A stretch of DNA of 39,307 nucleotides. It comes from Methanomicrobiaceae archaeon (GTDB lineage: Archaea > Halobacteriota > Methanomicrobia > Methanomicrobiales > Methanomicrobiaceae). Within the stretch, counting starts at the first letter, position 1, and every line of letters starts with the position of its first letter. A model generated the notes under the pieces. It ran no database searches. It saw only the letters and a program-made list of their open reading frames with translations, and was not told the origin of the DNA. The position numbers and the translations under genes are program-made. Of the stretch, positions 24,697 to 34,137 are shown one piece after another. Location: assembly GCA_016928355.1 (NCBI GenBank), contig JAFGKW010000045.1, forward strand, positions 70,625 to 109,931, written 5' to 3'.

Positions 24697-24824
24697 TGAA
24701 AATTCTTTGGTCTTTATCGGATATTTATATTCCTCATAAACCGGGATTTTCAGATTCGGATGAAATTGAAAAAATTTAACAGTTCTCAAAGGAAGGTTAT
24801 CTTAGAACGGAGTATGGTGAACAG

Positions 24825-25499
24825 ATGAAGGACAAGCCACTCAAAGCCTCTGACATTGCAAAAATGGCCGGAATATCAGGGAATGAGATGAAAAGGATAA
24901 CAGAAAATTACGATACGGTCATTCCGTCAAGGCTTTTTGGGCGTGTGAAACTTTATGAACAGAAGGCAGTGCCCATAATTGAAAAGATCTCATCTATGGA
25001 GTCCTCCGGGAAATCTCCGGAGGATATCATAAGGGAATGCGGCGGTAAGATAACCAGAAAGAGCACGAAAGAGAGGGCTGAAGATAATATCAGGAAAAAC
25101 CAGGTCCCGGGGAGCGGCGGGAAAAAACAGGCTTCGATATCGAAAAAAAGCACAGTACCTCCCCCACGGACAGCCGGTGCATCCCCGGGGGCTGATGACA
25201 AGACCGCTTTCCTTGAGCTGAAGCTTACAAAACTGACAAACAGGGTGGAAAAACTCGAAAAGGAACTCGAAGACGGGAAGAAGGCAAGAACGGATGAAAG
25301 GGAGGAGATCATGAAACTTCTGGCCGCCATCTCCGATAAGCTGAATACAACAGGAGAGTGGATCGACTATTTCGACGGTGCATTCAACGAATTTATCTCC
25401 AGGCAGGATGAGTTCAATTCAGGTACAATAGAATGGATAGACTATACGGAGGAAGAGATTGATCTCCTGAAGTTGCCGTTCTGGAAGAAAAAGAGATGA
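24825..25499 (+). CDS. MerR-like DNA-binding domain with C-terminal coiled coil
   Basis: The first 70 residues look like a MerR-type winged helix: LKASDIAKMAGISGNEMKRI (6-25), IPSRLFGRVKLYEQKAV, and a following helix. A low-complexity basic/Ser/Pro linker (about 75-125) leads to a coiled coil LELKLTKLTNRVEKLEKELE and a C-terminal segment with repeated EWIDY. A role as transcription regulator or chromosome-binding adaptor is possible; I do not recognise the family. GGTGA at 24815-24819 is a good ribosome-binding site. It is divergent from the antiporter subunit. Confidence 0.7.
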   Translation: MKDKPLKASDIAKMAGISGNEMKRITENYDTVIPSRLFGRVKLYEQKAVPIIEKISSMESSGKSPEDIIRECGGKITRKSTKERAEDNIRKNQVPGSGGKKQASISKKSTVPPPRTAGASPGADDKTAFLELKLTKLTNRVEKLEKELEDGKKARTDEREEIMKLLAAISDKLNTTGEWIDYFDGAFNEFISRQDEFNSGTIEWIDYTEEEIDLLKLPFWKKKR

Positions 25500-25601
25500 T
25501 TAACCTAACTTAAAGGGCAATTGCTTCGGAAAAATTCGAAGCCATAAAAGAGTATATATCGGAAAAAACCCAATAATGGGCTGATAACGGAGGATAAGAG
25601 T

Positions 25602-25994
25602 ATGAAAAAGGCATATTGTTTTGCAGCTGTTCTTCTTCTGGCAGCATTCCTTCTCTTTGCAGGGTGCACCGGGACATGTATACAGATGCTGTATGATGAT
25701 GACAACGGAAAGACCGTAGAAGTTAAAAAAGGCTGCGAGATAAGGGTCGAGCTGTCCGAGAACCCGACGACCGGATACACATGGCAGCTCAGCGCCCCGG
25801 GCCTGACACCGGTATCAGACGAGTACTACCCTGACAAAGTCGCAGAAGGCATGGTCGGAAGCGGAGGTTACCATGTTTGGGTATATACTACAGACAACAC
25901 CGGCACATATACCATAAAGGGTATATACAAGCGCTCCTGGGAAGATACGTCAACAGATGACACAACCTGGGAAGCGACAGTTGTCGTAAATTGA
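25602..25994 (+). CDS. Chagasin-family cysteine protease inhibitor lipoprotein (I42)
   Basis: The 130-aa protein has a signal sequence with lipobox LFAGC (Cys22). The inhibitor loops of the chagasin fold are visible: NPTTGYTW (54-61), GSGGYHVW (86-93) and KRSWEDT (110-116). Chagasins block papain-like cysteine proteases by inserting these loops in the active site. The lipid anchor places it on the cell surface, perhaps as defence against extracellular proteases or to control a surface enzyme. GGAGG 9 nt before the ATG supports the start. Confidence 0.88.
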   Translation: MKKAYCFAAVLLLAAFLLFAGCTGTCIQMLYDDDNGKTVEVKKGCEIRVELSENPTTGYTWQLSAPGLTPVSDEYYPDKVAEGMVGSGGYHVWVYTTDNTGTYTIKGIYKRSWEDTSTDDTTWEATVVVN

Positions 25995-26116
25995 ACAACT
26001 ATTTTTAAAACATTTTTTTAATATCAGGCCAATGTAAAGGATTTTTATTTATATCTGCCCATTCCGGCAGATTCTTTTCAAAAATAATATTTATCGGTCA
26101 ATCCAATTCAAAGTTC

Positions 26117-26944
26117 ATGAACAAAAGAATTCTTAGTGTTCTGGTGATTATTACTGCAATTCTGGCAGTCGGAATTGCAGGCTGTACAGGCAGTGAATCC
26201 GCACATGAGAGTGGGGTTCAAACCGCTGATACAACACCTGCCGTAAAAGAGCAGGAAGGTAAAGATGTCCTTATTGTTGGAATAGATGGACTCTATCCGC
26301 CATTTTCATATATTGATCAAAATACGGGAGAGCCGACAGGTTTTGATGTAGATTCCATGAGATGGATTGCTGAAGACCAGGGATTTGAGATTGAATTTCA
26401 GGCTGTAGCATGGGACGGGATTATACCTGCACTTCAGGCAGGAAACATCGATCTGGTTTATTCCGGAATGACGATTACAGAAGAGCGTGCAGAGAAGATC
26501 AACTTCACAATACCCTACTGGACTGTAAACCAGGCGATTGTCGCAAAAGAGGATTCTACAGCAACAGTTGAAGAACTCCGGGAAGGAAAACTCATAATCG
26601 GAACCCAGAGTGGCTGTACTGCATACATCTGGGCTGACGAGAACCTTATCGAGACAGGAATCATGCCCGCAGACAACCTGAAAGCATATCCTGATATCCT
26701 CAAAGCGGTCGAAGATGTCGTTTCCGGACGTGTCGATGTTGCAATGTACGACAGCACTGTAATGAACGATGTCATCGAGTCAAAACCGGTTATAAAGATC
26801 GGGTTCATCGAAACGAATGAACAGTTCGGAATTGCTGTCAGAAAGGACGATGTGGAACTTCTCGAAAAGCTCAATACAGGACTTGGAAACCTTATGGATA
26901 GTGAGAACTGGGACATGCTCATCGAGAAGTACCAGATGAAATAA
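26117..26944 (+). CDS. Amino-acid-type ABC transporter substrate-binding lipoprotein (family 3)
   Basis: The 275-aa protein has a signal peptide with lipobox GIAGC (about Cys23), then a family 3 solute-binding domain: LIVGIDGLYPPFSYID, NTGEPTGFDVDSMRWIAEDQ, VAWDGIIPALQAGNIDLVYS and MTITEERAEKINFT. It ends QKYQMK-like after the usual LMDSENWDMLIEKY helix. It binds an amino acid or similar polar solute outside the cell. No permease or ATPase gene is adjacent, so it is an orphan here; it could serve a distant transporter or be a sensor. Confidence 0.92.
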   Translation: MNKRILSVLVIITAILAVGIAGCTGSESAHESGVQTADTTPAVKEQEGKDVLIVGIDGLYPPFSYIDQNTGEPTGFDVDSMRWIAEDQGFEIEFQAVAWDGIIPALQAGNIDLVYSGMTITEERAEKINFTIPYWTVNQAIVAKEDSTATVEELREGKLIIGTQSGCTAYIWADENLIETGIMPADNLKAYPDILKAVEDVVSGRVDVAMYDSTVMNDVIESKPVIKIGFIETNEQFGIAVRKDDVELLEKLNTGLGNLMDSENWDMLIEKYQMK

Positions 26945-27014
26945 TCATCCTTTTTTCCCGTAAAAGATTACTAACCCATAATTAAAATCTCTTCAGGGTC
27001 TATAATACAGGATA

Positions 27015-28445
27015 TTGAATCAGACCGGAAATTCACCTGAAAATACAAAAGTGTTGGTAAAAGGCATCAGCACCGGCACTAAACTGGCTCTTCTTTCGGC
27101 ATGTATTCTCCTGCCGATGATAAGCGAATCGATGCTTGTTGCAGCCCTTCCCGGCATAGAGTGGGAATTTTCAACAGGTGGCGTCATCGGGGCCTGGATC
27201 CTTCCGGTGGTTCTGCTCTTCGGTGCAGGTCTTTCACCATTCTTCGGTACGCTCGGGGATAACCTGGGACGAAAAAAGGTCCTCTCGATATGCCTGATAT
27301 TCTATGTTGCCGGAGTCATACTCTCTGGATTCTCCTGGAATATATGGTCGCTTCTCCTCTTTCGGGCCATGCAGGGGATTGGGATTGCAGCATCTCCAAT
27401 AGCATTTGCAATCATATCTGAACAATTCCCCCCCGAAAGAGTATCCTCCGGGATAGGAGTCCTCGCCGGGTGCTACGGGGCAGGAACACTTCTCGGGATA
27501 TTCTTCGGATCTGTTGTGACAGATCTGCTGGGCTGGAGATGGACATACTTCATCCTCATCCCCGTGGTCATCCTGCATCTTGCACTGATTATCCTCAAAA
27601 TACCCTCATCACCGGGAATACCAGGGAGAAAAACGGACTGGGCAGGGGCTGTCTGCCTCCTTGCATCGATGTTTTTCCTGATGTCAGCTATCACCCTCGC
27701 ATACAGGGAAGGCCTGACATCCCCTGCATTTGGCGCATCAGTCGCACTCTCTGCGGTATCTGCTGCTGTTTTCATATACTATGAAAAGAGAGCGGCCTTC
27801 CCTTCAATAGACCTTGGAATGCTGAAGAGGCGCAGGGTTGCAATGATCGCAGTTATGGCACTACTCGTCAATATGACGACATTCCTCTACATACAGGTCT
27901 TTCCATTCATTATACAGTTACCTTCAGGTCTGATGCTGGACGAGATATTCGTCGGTTATGTAATGGTCCCCGGGTCCATCGCCGATATGATTGCAAGCCC
28001 GGCAGCGGGAATCTGGATAAGAAAAAGGGGCTTTAAGGTGCCTCTATACCTTGGCGGGATACTGATGATTGCAGCCCCGTTCATTTACTTTCTCCTGCCG
28101 CTCTCGATAACAACTCTTGCCATCCTTTATACCGTATTCTGTGCAGGCATGGGTATGGTTGCAACAACCTACCTGATGGCGATGATAAGGATTGTCCCGG
28201 CAGAAAGAACAGGGAGCGCAACCGGACTTCTCAATTCGTGCACAAATATCGGGGGTATGCTGGGGCCGATGATAACAGGGATCTTCCTGGCGACATTCTC
28301 AGCCAAAACAGTCTTTGAGGGCATATCCGTGCAGACTCCTGCCCCCGAGGCTTTTTTCATGACATTTGCAACCGGGACAGTTGCTGCTACAATAATAATG
28401 ATCCTGATCATTGCAACAACAGCCAGACCTGCGGACCGGAACTGA
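27015..28445 (+). CDS. Major facilitator superfamily transporter (DHA2-like)
   Basis: The roughly 476-aa protein has about 14 membrane helices and the MFS motif GTLGDNLGRKKVL (around residue 78). RAMQGIGIAASPIAFAI fits the drug/proton antiporter motif C region, suggesting a multidrug or metabolite exporter. The start is uncertain: TTG at 27015 or GTG at 27051; a TATA-like CTATAATA near 27000 favours the later codon. It ends just before the promoter of the tubulin-like cluster. Confidence 0.88.
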   Translation: MNQTGNSPENTKVLVKGISTGTKLALLSACILLPMISESMLVAALPGIEWEFSTGGVIGAWILPVVLLFGAGLSPFFGTLGDNLGRKKVLSICLIFYVAGVILSGFSWNIWSLLLFRAMQGIGIAASPIAFAIISEQFPPERVSSGIGVLAGCYGAGTLLGIFFGSVVTDLLGWRWTYFILIPVVILHLALIILKIPSSPGIPGRKTDWAGAVCLLASMFFLMSAITLAYREGLTSPAFGASVALSAVSAAVFIYYEKRAAFPSIDLGMLKRRRVAMIAVMALLVNMTTFLYIQVFPFIIQLPSGLMLDEIFVGYVMVPGSIADMIASPAAGIWIRKRGFKVPLYLGGILMIAAPFIYFLLPLSITTLAILYTVFCAGMGMVATTYLMAMIRIVPAERTGSATGLLNSCTNIGGMLGPMITGIFLATFSAKTVFEGISVQTPAPEAFFMTFATGTVAATIIMILIIATTARPADRN

Positions 28446-28500
28446 TTATTTCCAAAATCCGCTGAAAAATATTTATTTGTTTAAAATTAATCATCTCTTC

Positions 28501-29292
28501 ATGCCACAAGGGAAACGTGCATTATTGTGCATGACTTTGGGGGTCTTCATTGCATTATTCCTGACGGCCTGCACTCCATGTGCAGCCCTGAACGCGGATA
28601 TAACAGAAGGAAACCTTCTGGAATCGCAAAATGAGGCCGATATAATAACCTATACGATACAGATCAGCGGAATACCCAAACAAACAAAATTCCTGGAGAT
28701 AAGCACAGATCTTGTTCCTGTTTCTGAGGCAATGCTCTGGGAGATTCCGGATACGACCTATGTCGAACCTGAAGGAGGCGGGGAGTCCTTAAACGATCAG
28801 AAGATTGAACTTGAGGTTATCGAATACCCCAACCAGGGTATTATGATTAAGTCTACAGGCAGGGTTCCTCTCCTGACCTCGGTCGAGATAACCGACGGAG
28901 TCGTTATAACGAAGAGAGATGAGAGAAAGACAGGCTATGTATATTACAATGTCCAGGCACTCGATGAGAACGGGGACCTGCTCGGAACAGCTGCGACAGA
29001 GACATTCTCGATTACAATACCGGGAGAGGCTGAGTTTATTGCGAGGGTCAATGCCGTATCAGACCCGGAAATGAGGGCGATCATCGACGACCTCTATTCA
29101 AGAGGCCTGAGAGATGAGGCTGAAGATCTGCTTGATTATATGGAAGCCCCGAAGGAATCCACGATAGCCTTTTCAACTGCGATAATCATCGCAATAGTCC
29201 TGATTATCATAGGATTTGTTGCAGGAGTCTTTTTAGGACAGATACGGGCCAGAAACATGCAGGATTTTCAGGATGAATACAGGGGGAATTAA
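28501..29292 (+). CDS. Signal-anchored surface protein with C-terminal membrane helix, first gene of the tubulin-like cluster
   Basis: The frame is open from 28411 inside the previous gene, but the ATG at 28501 gives a proper signal sequence (CMTLGVFIALFLTACTPCAA) and TATA-like AAATATTTATT at 28468 lies about 25-30 bp upstream. The 263-aa product has an exported beta-rich domain of about 190 residues, then one hydrophobic helix (TAIIIAIVLIIIGFVAGVFL) and a short charged cytoplasmic tail. I do not recognise the exported domain. LTAC resembles a lipobox. It ends 2 bp before the tubulin-like gene and so is almost certainly co-expressed. Confidence 0.82.
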   Translation: MPQGKRALLCMTLGVFIALFLTACTPCAALNADITEGNLLESQNEADIITYTIQISGIPKQTKFLEISTDLVPVSEAMLWEIPDTTYVEPEGGGESLNDQKIELEVIEYPNQGIMIKSTGRVPLLTSVEITDGVVITKRDERKTGYVYYNVQALDENGDLLGTAATETFSITIPGEAEFIARVNAVSDPEMRAIIDDLYSRGLRDEAEDLLDYMEAPKESTIAFSTAIIIAIVLIIIGFVAGVFLGQIRARNMQDFQDEYRGN

Positions 29293-29294
29293 AG

Positions 29295-32200
29295 ATGTCA
29301 AATGAAAATATTATCGAGGGTAAGCCCTTCCAGATGCCGGACGAACTGACGGTCGTCGCGGTTGGCGGATGCGGAAAGAAACTCGTTTCGCACATATATG
29401 AACACGAATGGTTTTTGAAGCACTACCTCTCAGACGGTAAGAGACTGACGCTCTATACCCTGGATACAGACACAAACCAGAGGAAAGAAGACCTCAGGAG
29501 GGTCATAGATGTCGAGAACAAGCTGGCGGAGATCCAGAAGACTCAGAACCTGACAGGCGGGAGCGTAAAGGCGTTCCATTACCACCTTCCCGATCTGGCA
29601 AATGTCGACCGTGTTTCATCGCTTACCTCAAAGGATATAATCGAACAGGTCAAGAACCGGAGAGAGCCGCCGCTGGTGGATGTCTGGTGGATGAACGATC
29701 CGGAATACGGCTTCGACTACAAGGAGTTAAAGAAGGTGGATCCAAACATCGTGGATGACTTTGGCGGGGGAGTCCACAGGCGGCGTGCGATATCAAAGGC
29801 AGTCTTTTACAAGGCGATTACACAGGGCGGCGAACAGTTTCCGTCCTTCCAGGGGCACGGTCCGGTGGCGATCATCGTCGGCCTCGGCGGAGGCACGGGA
29901 TCGGGAATGTTCATCGACCTGGCCCGGTACATCAAAGAGAAACGAGGACAGGAGGCAAAGATCTGGCTCTTCTGCGTCCTTCCTGCGGCAGGCGAGGGTG
30001 AGAAGGAGCAGCTCAACGCGGCAATCGCCCTCTCGGAGATTGAGTACCTGAATATGAAGGACGACAAGCTCTTCAACTACATTGTGCTATCTTCCTTAAG
30101 CCCGACCGGATATGTCGACGGCGGAGACAGGAAGAGAGAGGTTATTGAGTTCGACTCGGCATTCCCCTACATGTTCATAAACTCATTCTACCTGCCTACG
30201 GCGGACATATCAGCAATCGTCGATGCTAAAAAGGACTATTCAGGATTCATTTTTGCCGATTCCCACGTGATCGAGTACCCGGTCGAAAACCTGCGCATCC
30301 TGAAGAAGAGTTTTGAGGATGTAATTGGTGACTACTCGGAGATCTCAAACGAAAGGAACAGGCTGATAAAAGAGATATCCACCTTCTTTGCAACCTATGA
30401 GAACCTTTACCCGGGAGAATTCTCAAAGACGGATACAGAAATAACTCATTCCGATGTGAGCAACTACAAAAAGGAGATCGAGAAGATAAGAAAGGTCTGG
30501 GAGAACGAGATAACAAAACTTCTAAATTTCCAGACCCAGCATATCATCGACTCGGCGATAGGCAACAATATGCCGGTGGAGCTTAAGGAGCTCCAGAAGA
30601 TTACCGAGTTCGACAAGCTTTCCGAATATGTCTCAAGGCTCAGGAGGTCCCTTGAAAACGAGAGCAAACCTCACGAAAACGCAAAGGACCAGGAGCTTTA
30701 CGAACTTGTAAAGAAGAACCTCCGCCTCCTTGAAGAGATGGCGGACCTCCAGAACAGGACACTTGCAGTTAAGGAGAATGCGGCCCGCCTGGCTCTTGTA
30801 AATCTGATTCATGGAGAGGAGAACTTTGGAAAGATCTCCGGGGACCTCTCCTCAAAGACAGCCACACTCAGGTCGGGGATAAGCGAGACTGATTCGAAGG
30901 TTTCAAAGAAGAGAGCCGAACTCGACGAGATCTCAAAGGAGAGGGACAGGGACCTCGGACTCATAAAATCCGAGGTCAACGCACTCGCAAAACCCGTGGA
31001 CGACTACATTGCACTCGGCCACGGGGGAGAAGGGGGAGGACTGTCGCTTGAAGACCTTGAAAAAAGCTATATTGAAAAGTTCTCAGGCCTGATGTTCCGG
31101 CTGGTAGAGAAGATCAACGAGACAGGAGGTAAGAAGAAGCCCAAACCCGTCAAACGCGATGCCTGGCTCGCCTCGCTTCCGCTCGGGGATATGCAGGCGG
31201 ATATTGAGAGGCTGCAGAAGACCACCGGAACCGATCTTTCATACTTGAACGACCTCGCCGAATCGGTAGCCCTGTATTACTTCAACGAATACATGATGAG
31301 AACATCCAAAAAACAGGGCTTAGGGGATGCACTTCTCGGAAAGAAGCTCAACTTCGAGATGTTCAGGAGTGAAAAGGCGACAAAGGAGGAACGGGTCAGA
31401 AAAATTGCAAAGATGCACCCGGGAAAGATATCTATCCGCGACCCGTTCGATGTTGTAGTCCAGCAGAAGTTCCTTACGGGCGAGTTCGACTCGAAGATGG
31501 GCTCCCTTCGGGAGGCTGTTATCGAACCACTGGTCTCGCAGTTCAACCTGGAGTCTGAGGAAAGAAAGGCTCTTATTGGATCATTCTCAGGCGGTGAGAG
31601 CGGAAAGATCCTCTCCGGGCTGAGGGACCAGCTTACCGGGATAATAAATATCCGCGAAGGCTACGAGTCAAGAATCGGAAGCATCAACAGTGAGATAGAC
31701 GGGCTTATCCAGTCGAAGAAGGAGATGCAGCAGAAGGTCGAATTCCTGACAAAACTCGACGAACTGATCTCATCCACATTTGACCCAAGGAAGAAGCTCA
31801 ACGCGACAGTAGAGAAGTACGAATCCGGCCTCAGAGCGATCGAAGAGAGAAGGCGCGGGGGATCGACGACTATCGAGGGAATGTACAGGACATGGTTCGG
31901 GGAGATCAATCCCGGAATACTCTCGCTCCTGAATGAAGACTCCGATCTCTCGGCGCTGGATTACGACGATGACGGAAAGAAGGAGATCGAGAAGCTCTAC
32001 AACATAGTGAGATGGAAGTACAAGGACCTGATAGATGCACACAAACTCGGGGTAAACAACCTCTCCGTAGGCCACGGAGCAGGTGGAACCGAAAGATGGA
32101 GCTTTGAGAAGTGCGCACTGGTCGCATCCTCACCATCGAGATGGCTCTCCCAGCTCACCGACAATAATGCGGGAGACTTCAGGCGGTACCTTGTAAAGGC

Positions 32201-32552
32201 CCTCGACCTGAAGGGCGTGGACAGTGCGAAGGTGAACTCCCATAACTATACAAAACCATGGGAGGTCTCACTGACCTTCTTTGCAGCTGCAAGCTTCCTC
32301 GATAATATCTCGCCCCTGACTACGGGCGGCGGATACTGGGAGAAATACGAGAAGTCAAGGAACAATATCCTGCATCACGCTCTCTACCTTCAGCAGGGAA
32401 AATATATCTCACGTAAACGGACTCTTCTCCTCGCAGATGCCGCTGAGATCGCCGGCCTCGAGGACGGGGACAGGAAATCAAGGGAAGAGGCAAAGGAGAG
32501 AGTGCTGGATCTCTATGAGGTGAAGGACATAAAAGAGGCAGTTGAAGAATGA
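29295..32552 (+). CDS. Large tubulin/FtsZ-superfamily protein with long coiled-coil stretches
   Basis: The 1085-aa protein has tubulin-type nucleotide-binding loops: VVAVGGCGKKL at 20-30 (loop T1) and VGLGGGTGSGMFIDLARYIK at 195-214 (the tubulin signature, loop T4), followed by KIWLFCVLP as the next strand. I could not find a clear NxDxxD catalytic T7 loop. FtsZ is about 370 aa; here residues from about 340 to 900 are charged and helical with heptad-like stretches, and a mixed domain closes the chain. No membrane helix is seen, so it should be cytoplasmic and may polymerise or dimerise on the membrane. It overlaps the membrane GTPase gene by 4 bp. Family assignment to the superfamily is firm; function is unknown. 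Confidence 0.88.
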   Translation: MSNENIIEGKPFQMPDELTVVAVGGCGKKLVSHIYEHEWFLKHYLSDGKRLTLYTLDTDTNQRKEDLRRVIDVENKLAEIQKTQNLTGGSVKAFHYHLPDLANVDRVSSLTSKDIIEQVKNRREPPLVDVWWMNDPEYGFDYKELKKVDPNIVDDFGGGVHRRRAISKAVFYKAITQGGEQFPSFQGHGPVAIIVGLGGGTGSGMFIDLARYIKEKRGQEAKIWLFCVLPAAGEGEKEQLNAAIALSEIEYLNMKDDKLFNYIVLSSLSPTGYVDGGDRKREVIEFDSAFPYMFINSFYLPTADISAIVDAKKDYSGFIFADSHVIEYPVENLRILKKSFEDVIGDYSEISNERNRLIKEISTFFATYENLYPGEFSKTDTEITHSDVSNYKKEIEKIRKVWENEITKLLNFQTQHIIDSAIGNNMPVELKELQKITEFDKLSEYVSRLRRSLENESKPHENAKDQELYELVKKNLRLLEEMADLQNRTLAVKENAARLALVNLIHGEENFGKISGDLSSKTATLRSGISETDSKVSKKRAELDEISKERDRDLGLIKSEVNALAKPVDDYIALGHGGEGGGLSLEDLEKSYIEKFSGLMFRLVEKINETGGKKKPKPVKRDAWLASLPLGDMQADIERLQKTTGTDLSYLNDLAESVALYYFNEYMMRTSKKQGLGDALLGKKLNFEMFRSEKATKEERVRKIAKMHPGKISIRDPFDVVVQQKFLTGEFDSKMGSLREAVIEPLVSQFNLESEERKALIGSFSGGESGKILSGLRDQLTGIINIREGYESRIGSINSEIDGLIQSKKEMQQKVEFLTKLDELISSTFDPRKKLNATVEKYESGLRAIEERRRGGSTTIEGMYRTWFGEINPGILSLLNEDSDLSALDYDDDGKKEIEKLYNIVRWKYKDLIDAHKLGVNNLSVGHGAGGTERWSFEKCALVASSPSRWLSQLTDNNAGDFRRYLVKALDLKGVDSAKVNSHNYTKPWEVSLTFFAAASFLDNISPLTTGGGYWEKYEKSRNNILHHALYLQQGKYISRKRTLLLADAAEIAGLEDGDRKSREEAKERVLDLYEVKDIKEAVEE

Positions 32553-34114
32553 TAATAAACAACAAAAGGCGGAAGATCTATCTTCTCGCCGGCCTGCCCC
32601 TTTCAGTCATAGTGGCATACATATTCATGAGAATAGCCCCGTTCTTCAAGAGCCACCCGACTCCTCCGGCACTAACAGTACTGATGGAGTTCCTGTGCGG
32701 CCTCTTCTTTGCTGTCGCTATAGGAATGATCTTCAACGAGGACTCCAGGATCAACGGCATCATATACTGTGGAATATTTGCAGCAATTCCGGTATTTTAT
32801 GTCAGCCTGAGTCCGTGGGCCAATATACCGATGCTGATTATGGCCTTTGGGTCGGGATTCGCGATAGGCGCGATTGTAGTGGTAAGATCTGTCCTCTCGA
32901 ACAGGTATGACAATCTTGCAAAGGTGGCAAAACTGCTGTTCACAATCTTCTTCGCGATAATTATCGGGTTCCTGGCTTATGAACTGTATGCAACATCCCT
33001 CTCCCCTGATGCAGCGATATCAGAGGATCTCCTAATACAGAACATTTTCATTTTCGGGACCGGCATCGTGATATCGCTGATCCTCTACTGGCTCTCGATA
33101 AGGATAACGATAGGGGTCCGTGCATCCGAGATATTCATATTCGGACCAAGATCGTCGGGGAAAACATACTTTGTCCTGGGATTGTGGGGATATATCTCCG
33201 AGCACTTTGATAAGGGGCACTCGAACGAGGGAGTCGTCCTTACGGGGGACCCGAACGACGAAGGCGACGATCTCAGGATATCGAGCCTCTATGCAACCGT
33301 TCTGGACGGACAGATACTCTCGAGGACCTACAGGTACCAGATGGTGATGTACCAGCTTACAGGAAAGAAATTCGGGATAATCCCTGTGAAATGGACGGTC
33401 GTCGACTATGCGGGAGAATACTACGACGAGCTCAACGAGATCAACTACAACAAGGCGATAAATCTTCTCGCCCCTGCACTTGGGATGCACCAAAACGAGA
33501 TCAGGAGCCGTGCGGGAACTATAGACTTTGTAAGGTACATCAAATACAACCACAGGGATCTCCTTGTCGACCCGGAATTCACAAAGAGTGTCATCTTAAT
33601 CACGATGTACGGGAATTTCCTGAGGGCTGGCAAGGTAATCTTCCTTGTCGACGGTGAAAAGATAACCGGCAGCAGGAGAGGACAGGCGCAGCTTGCAAGG
33701 GAGTTCGGCGGATACATGAAGACTCTCATCGACCTTGAGAACAGGCGGAGCATGAAGTTTTTCAATCCGAACAAGAAGTACGCACTTGTTGTAACCAAGA
33801 CCGATCTTCTCTTCTGGAAGAACAGGGAGATTAAGAACCAGATACTCTCGATGGGTGCAGAGAAGCTCTCGGGAATCGATGAACGTTCAAGGAACGCGGC
33901 AGAGATCGAGAAGAAGATATTCTCGATCCTCTCCACGAACACGGTATTCAAAAACCTCGTTAATATGATGAATGACATCTCGATGTACTTCGTCGCTGTC
34001 TCAGTTGATGCCACTTCCGAGCCCTTTCCGACAGAGGAAGGCTTCGAGGAGGAGATATCCCCGAAGGGTCTTGCACCCTGGAGGTTTACCGAGATAATAA
34101 GGTTCGGCCTGTAG
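32549..34114 (+). CDS. Multi-pass membrane protein with P-loop GTPase domain
   Basis: The 521-aa protein has about six membrane helices in residues 10-185, then a soluble P-loop domain. Walker A/G1 is FGPRSSGKT at 198-206, DYAG at 286-289 fits G3, and VVTKTD at 414-419 fits G4 (TKxD), pointing to GTP rather than ATP. The spacing is longer than in small GTPases. It resembles no family I can name; dynamin-like or TRAFAC GTPases are the nearest idea. It overlaps the tubulin-like gene by 4 bp, suggesting the GTPase and tubulin-like protein act together at the membrane. Confidence 0.82.
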   Translation: MIINNKRRKIYLLAGLPLSVIVAYIFMRIAPFFKSHPTPPALTVLMEFLCGLFFAVAIGMIFNEDSRINGIIYCGIFAAIPVFYVSLSPWANIPMLIMAFGSGFAIGAIVVVRSVLSNRYDNLAKVAKLLFTIFFAIIIGFLAYELYATSLSPDAAISEDLLIQNIFIFGTGIVISLILYWLSIRITIGVRASEIFIFGPRSSGKTYFVLGLWGYISEHFDKGHSNEGVVLTGDPNDEGDDLRISSLYATVLDGQILSRTYRYQMVMYQLTGKKFGIIPVKWTVVDYAGEYYDELNEINYNKAINLLAPALGMHQNEIRSRAGTIDFVRYIKYNHRDLLVDPEFTKSVILITMYGNFLRAGKVIFLVDGEKITGSRRGQAQLAREFGGYMKTLIDLENRRSMKFFNPNKKYALVVTKTDLLFWKNREIKNQILSMGAEKLSGIDERSRNAAEIEKKIFSILSTNTVFKNLVNMMNDISMYFVAVSVDATSEPFPTEEGFEEEISPKGLAPWRFTEIIRFGL

Positions 34115-34137
34115 GCGGACCAGGGGGCATGTAAATT

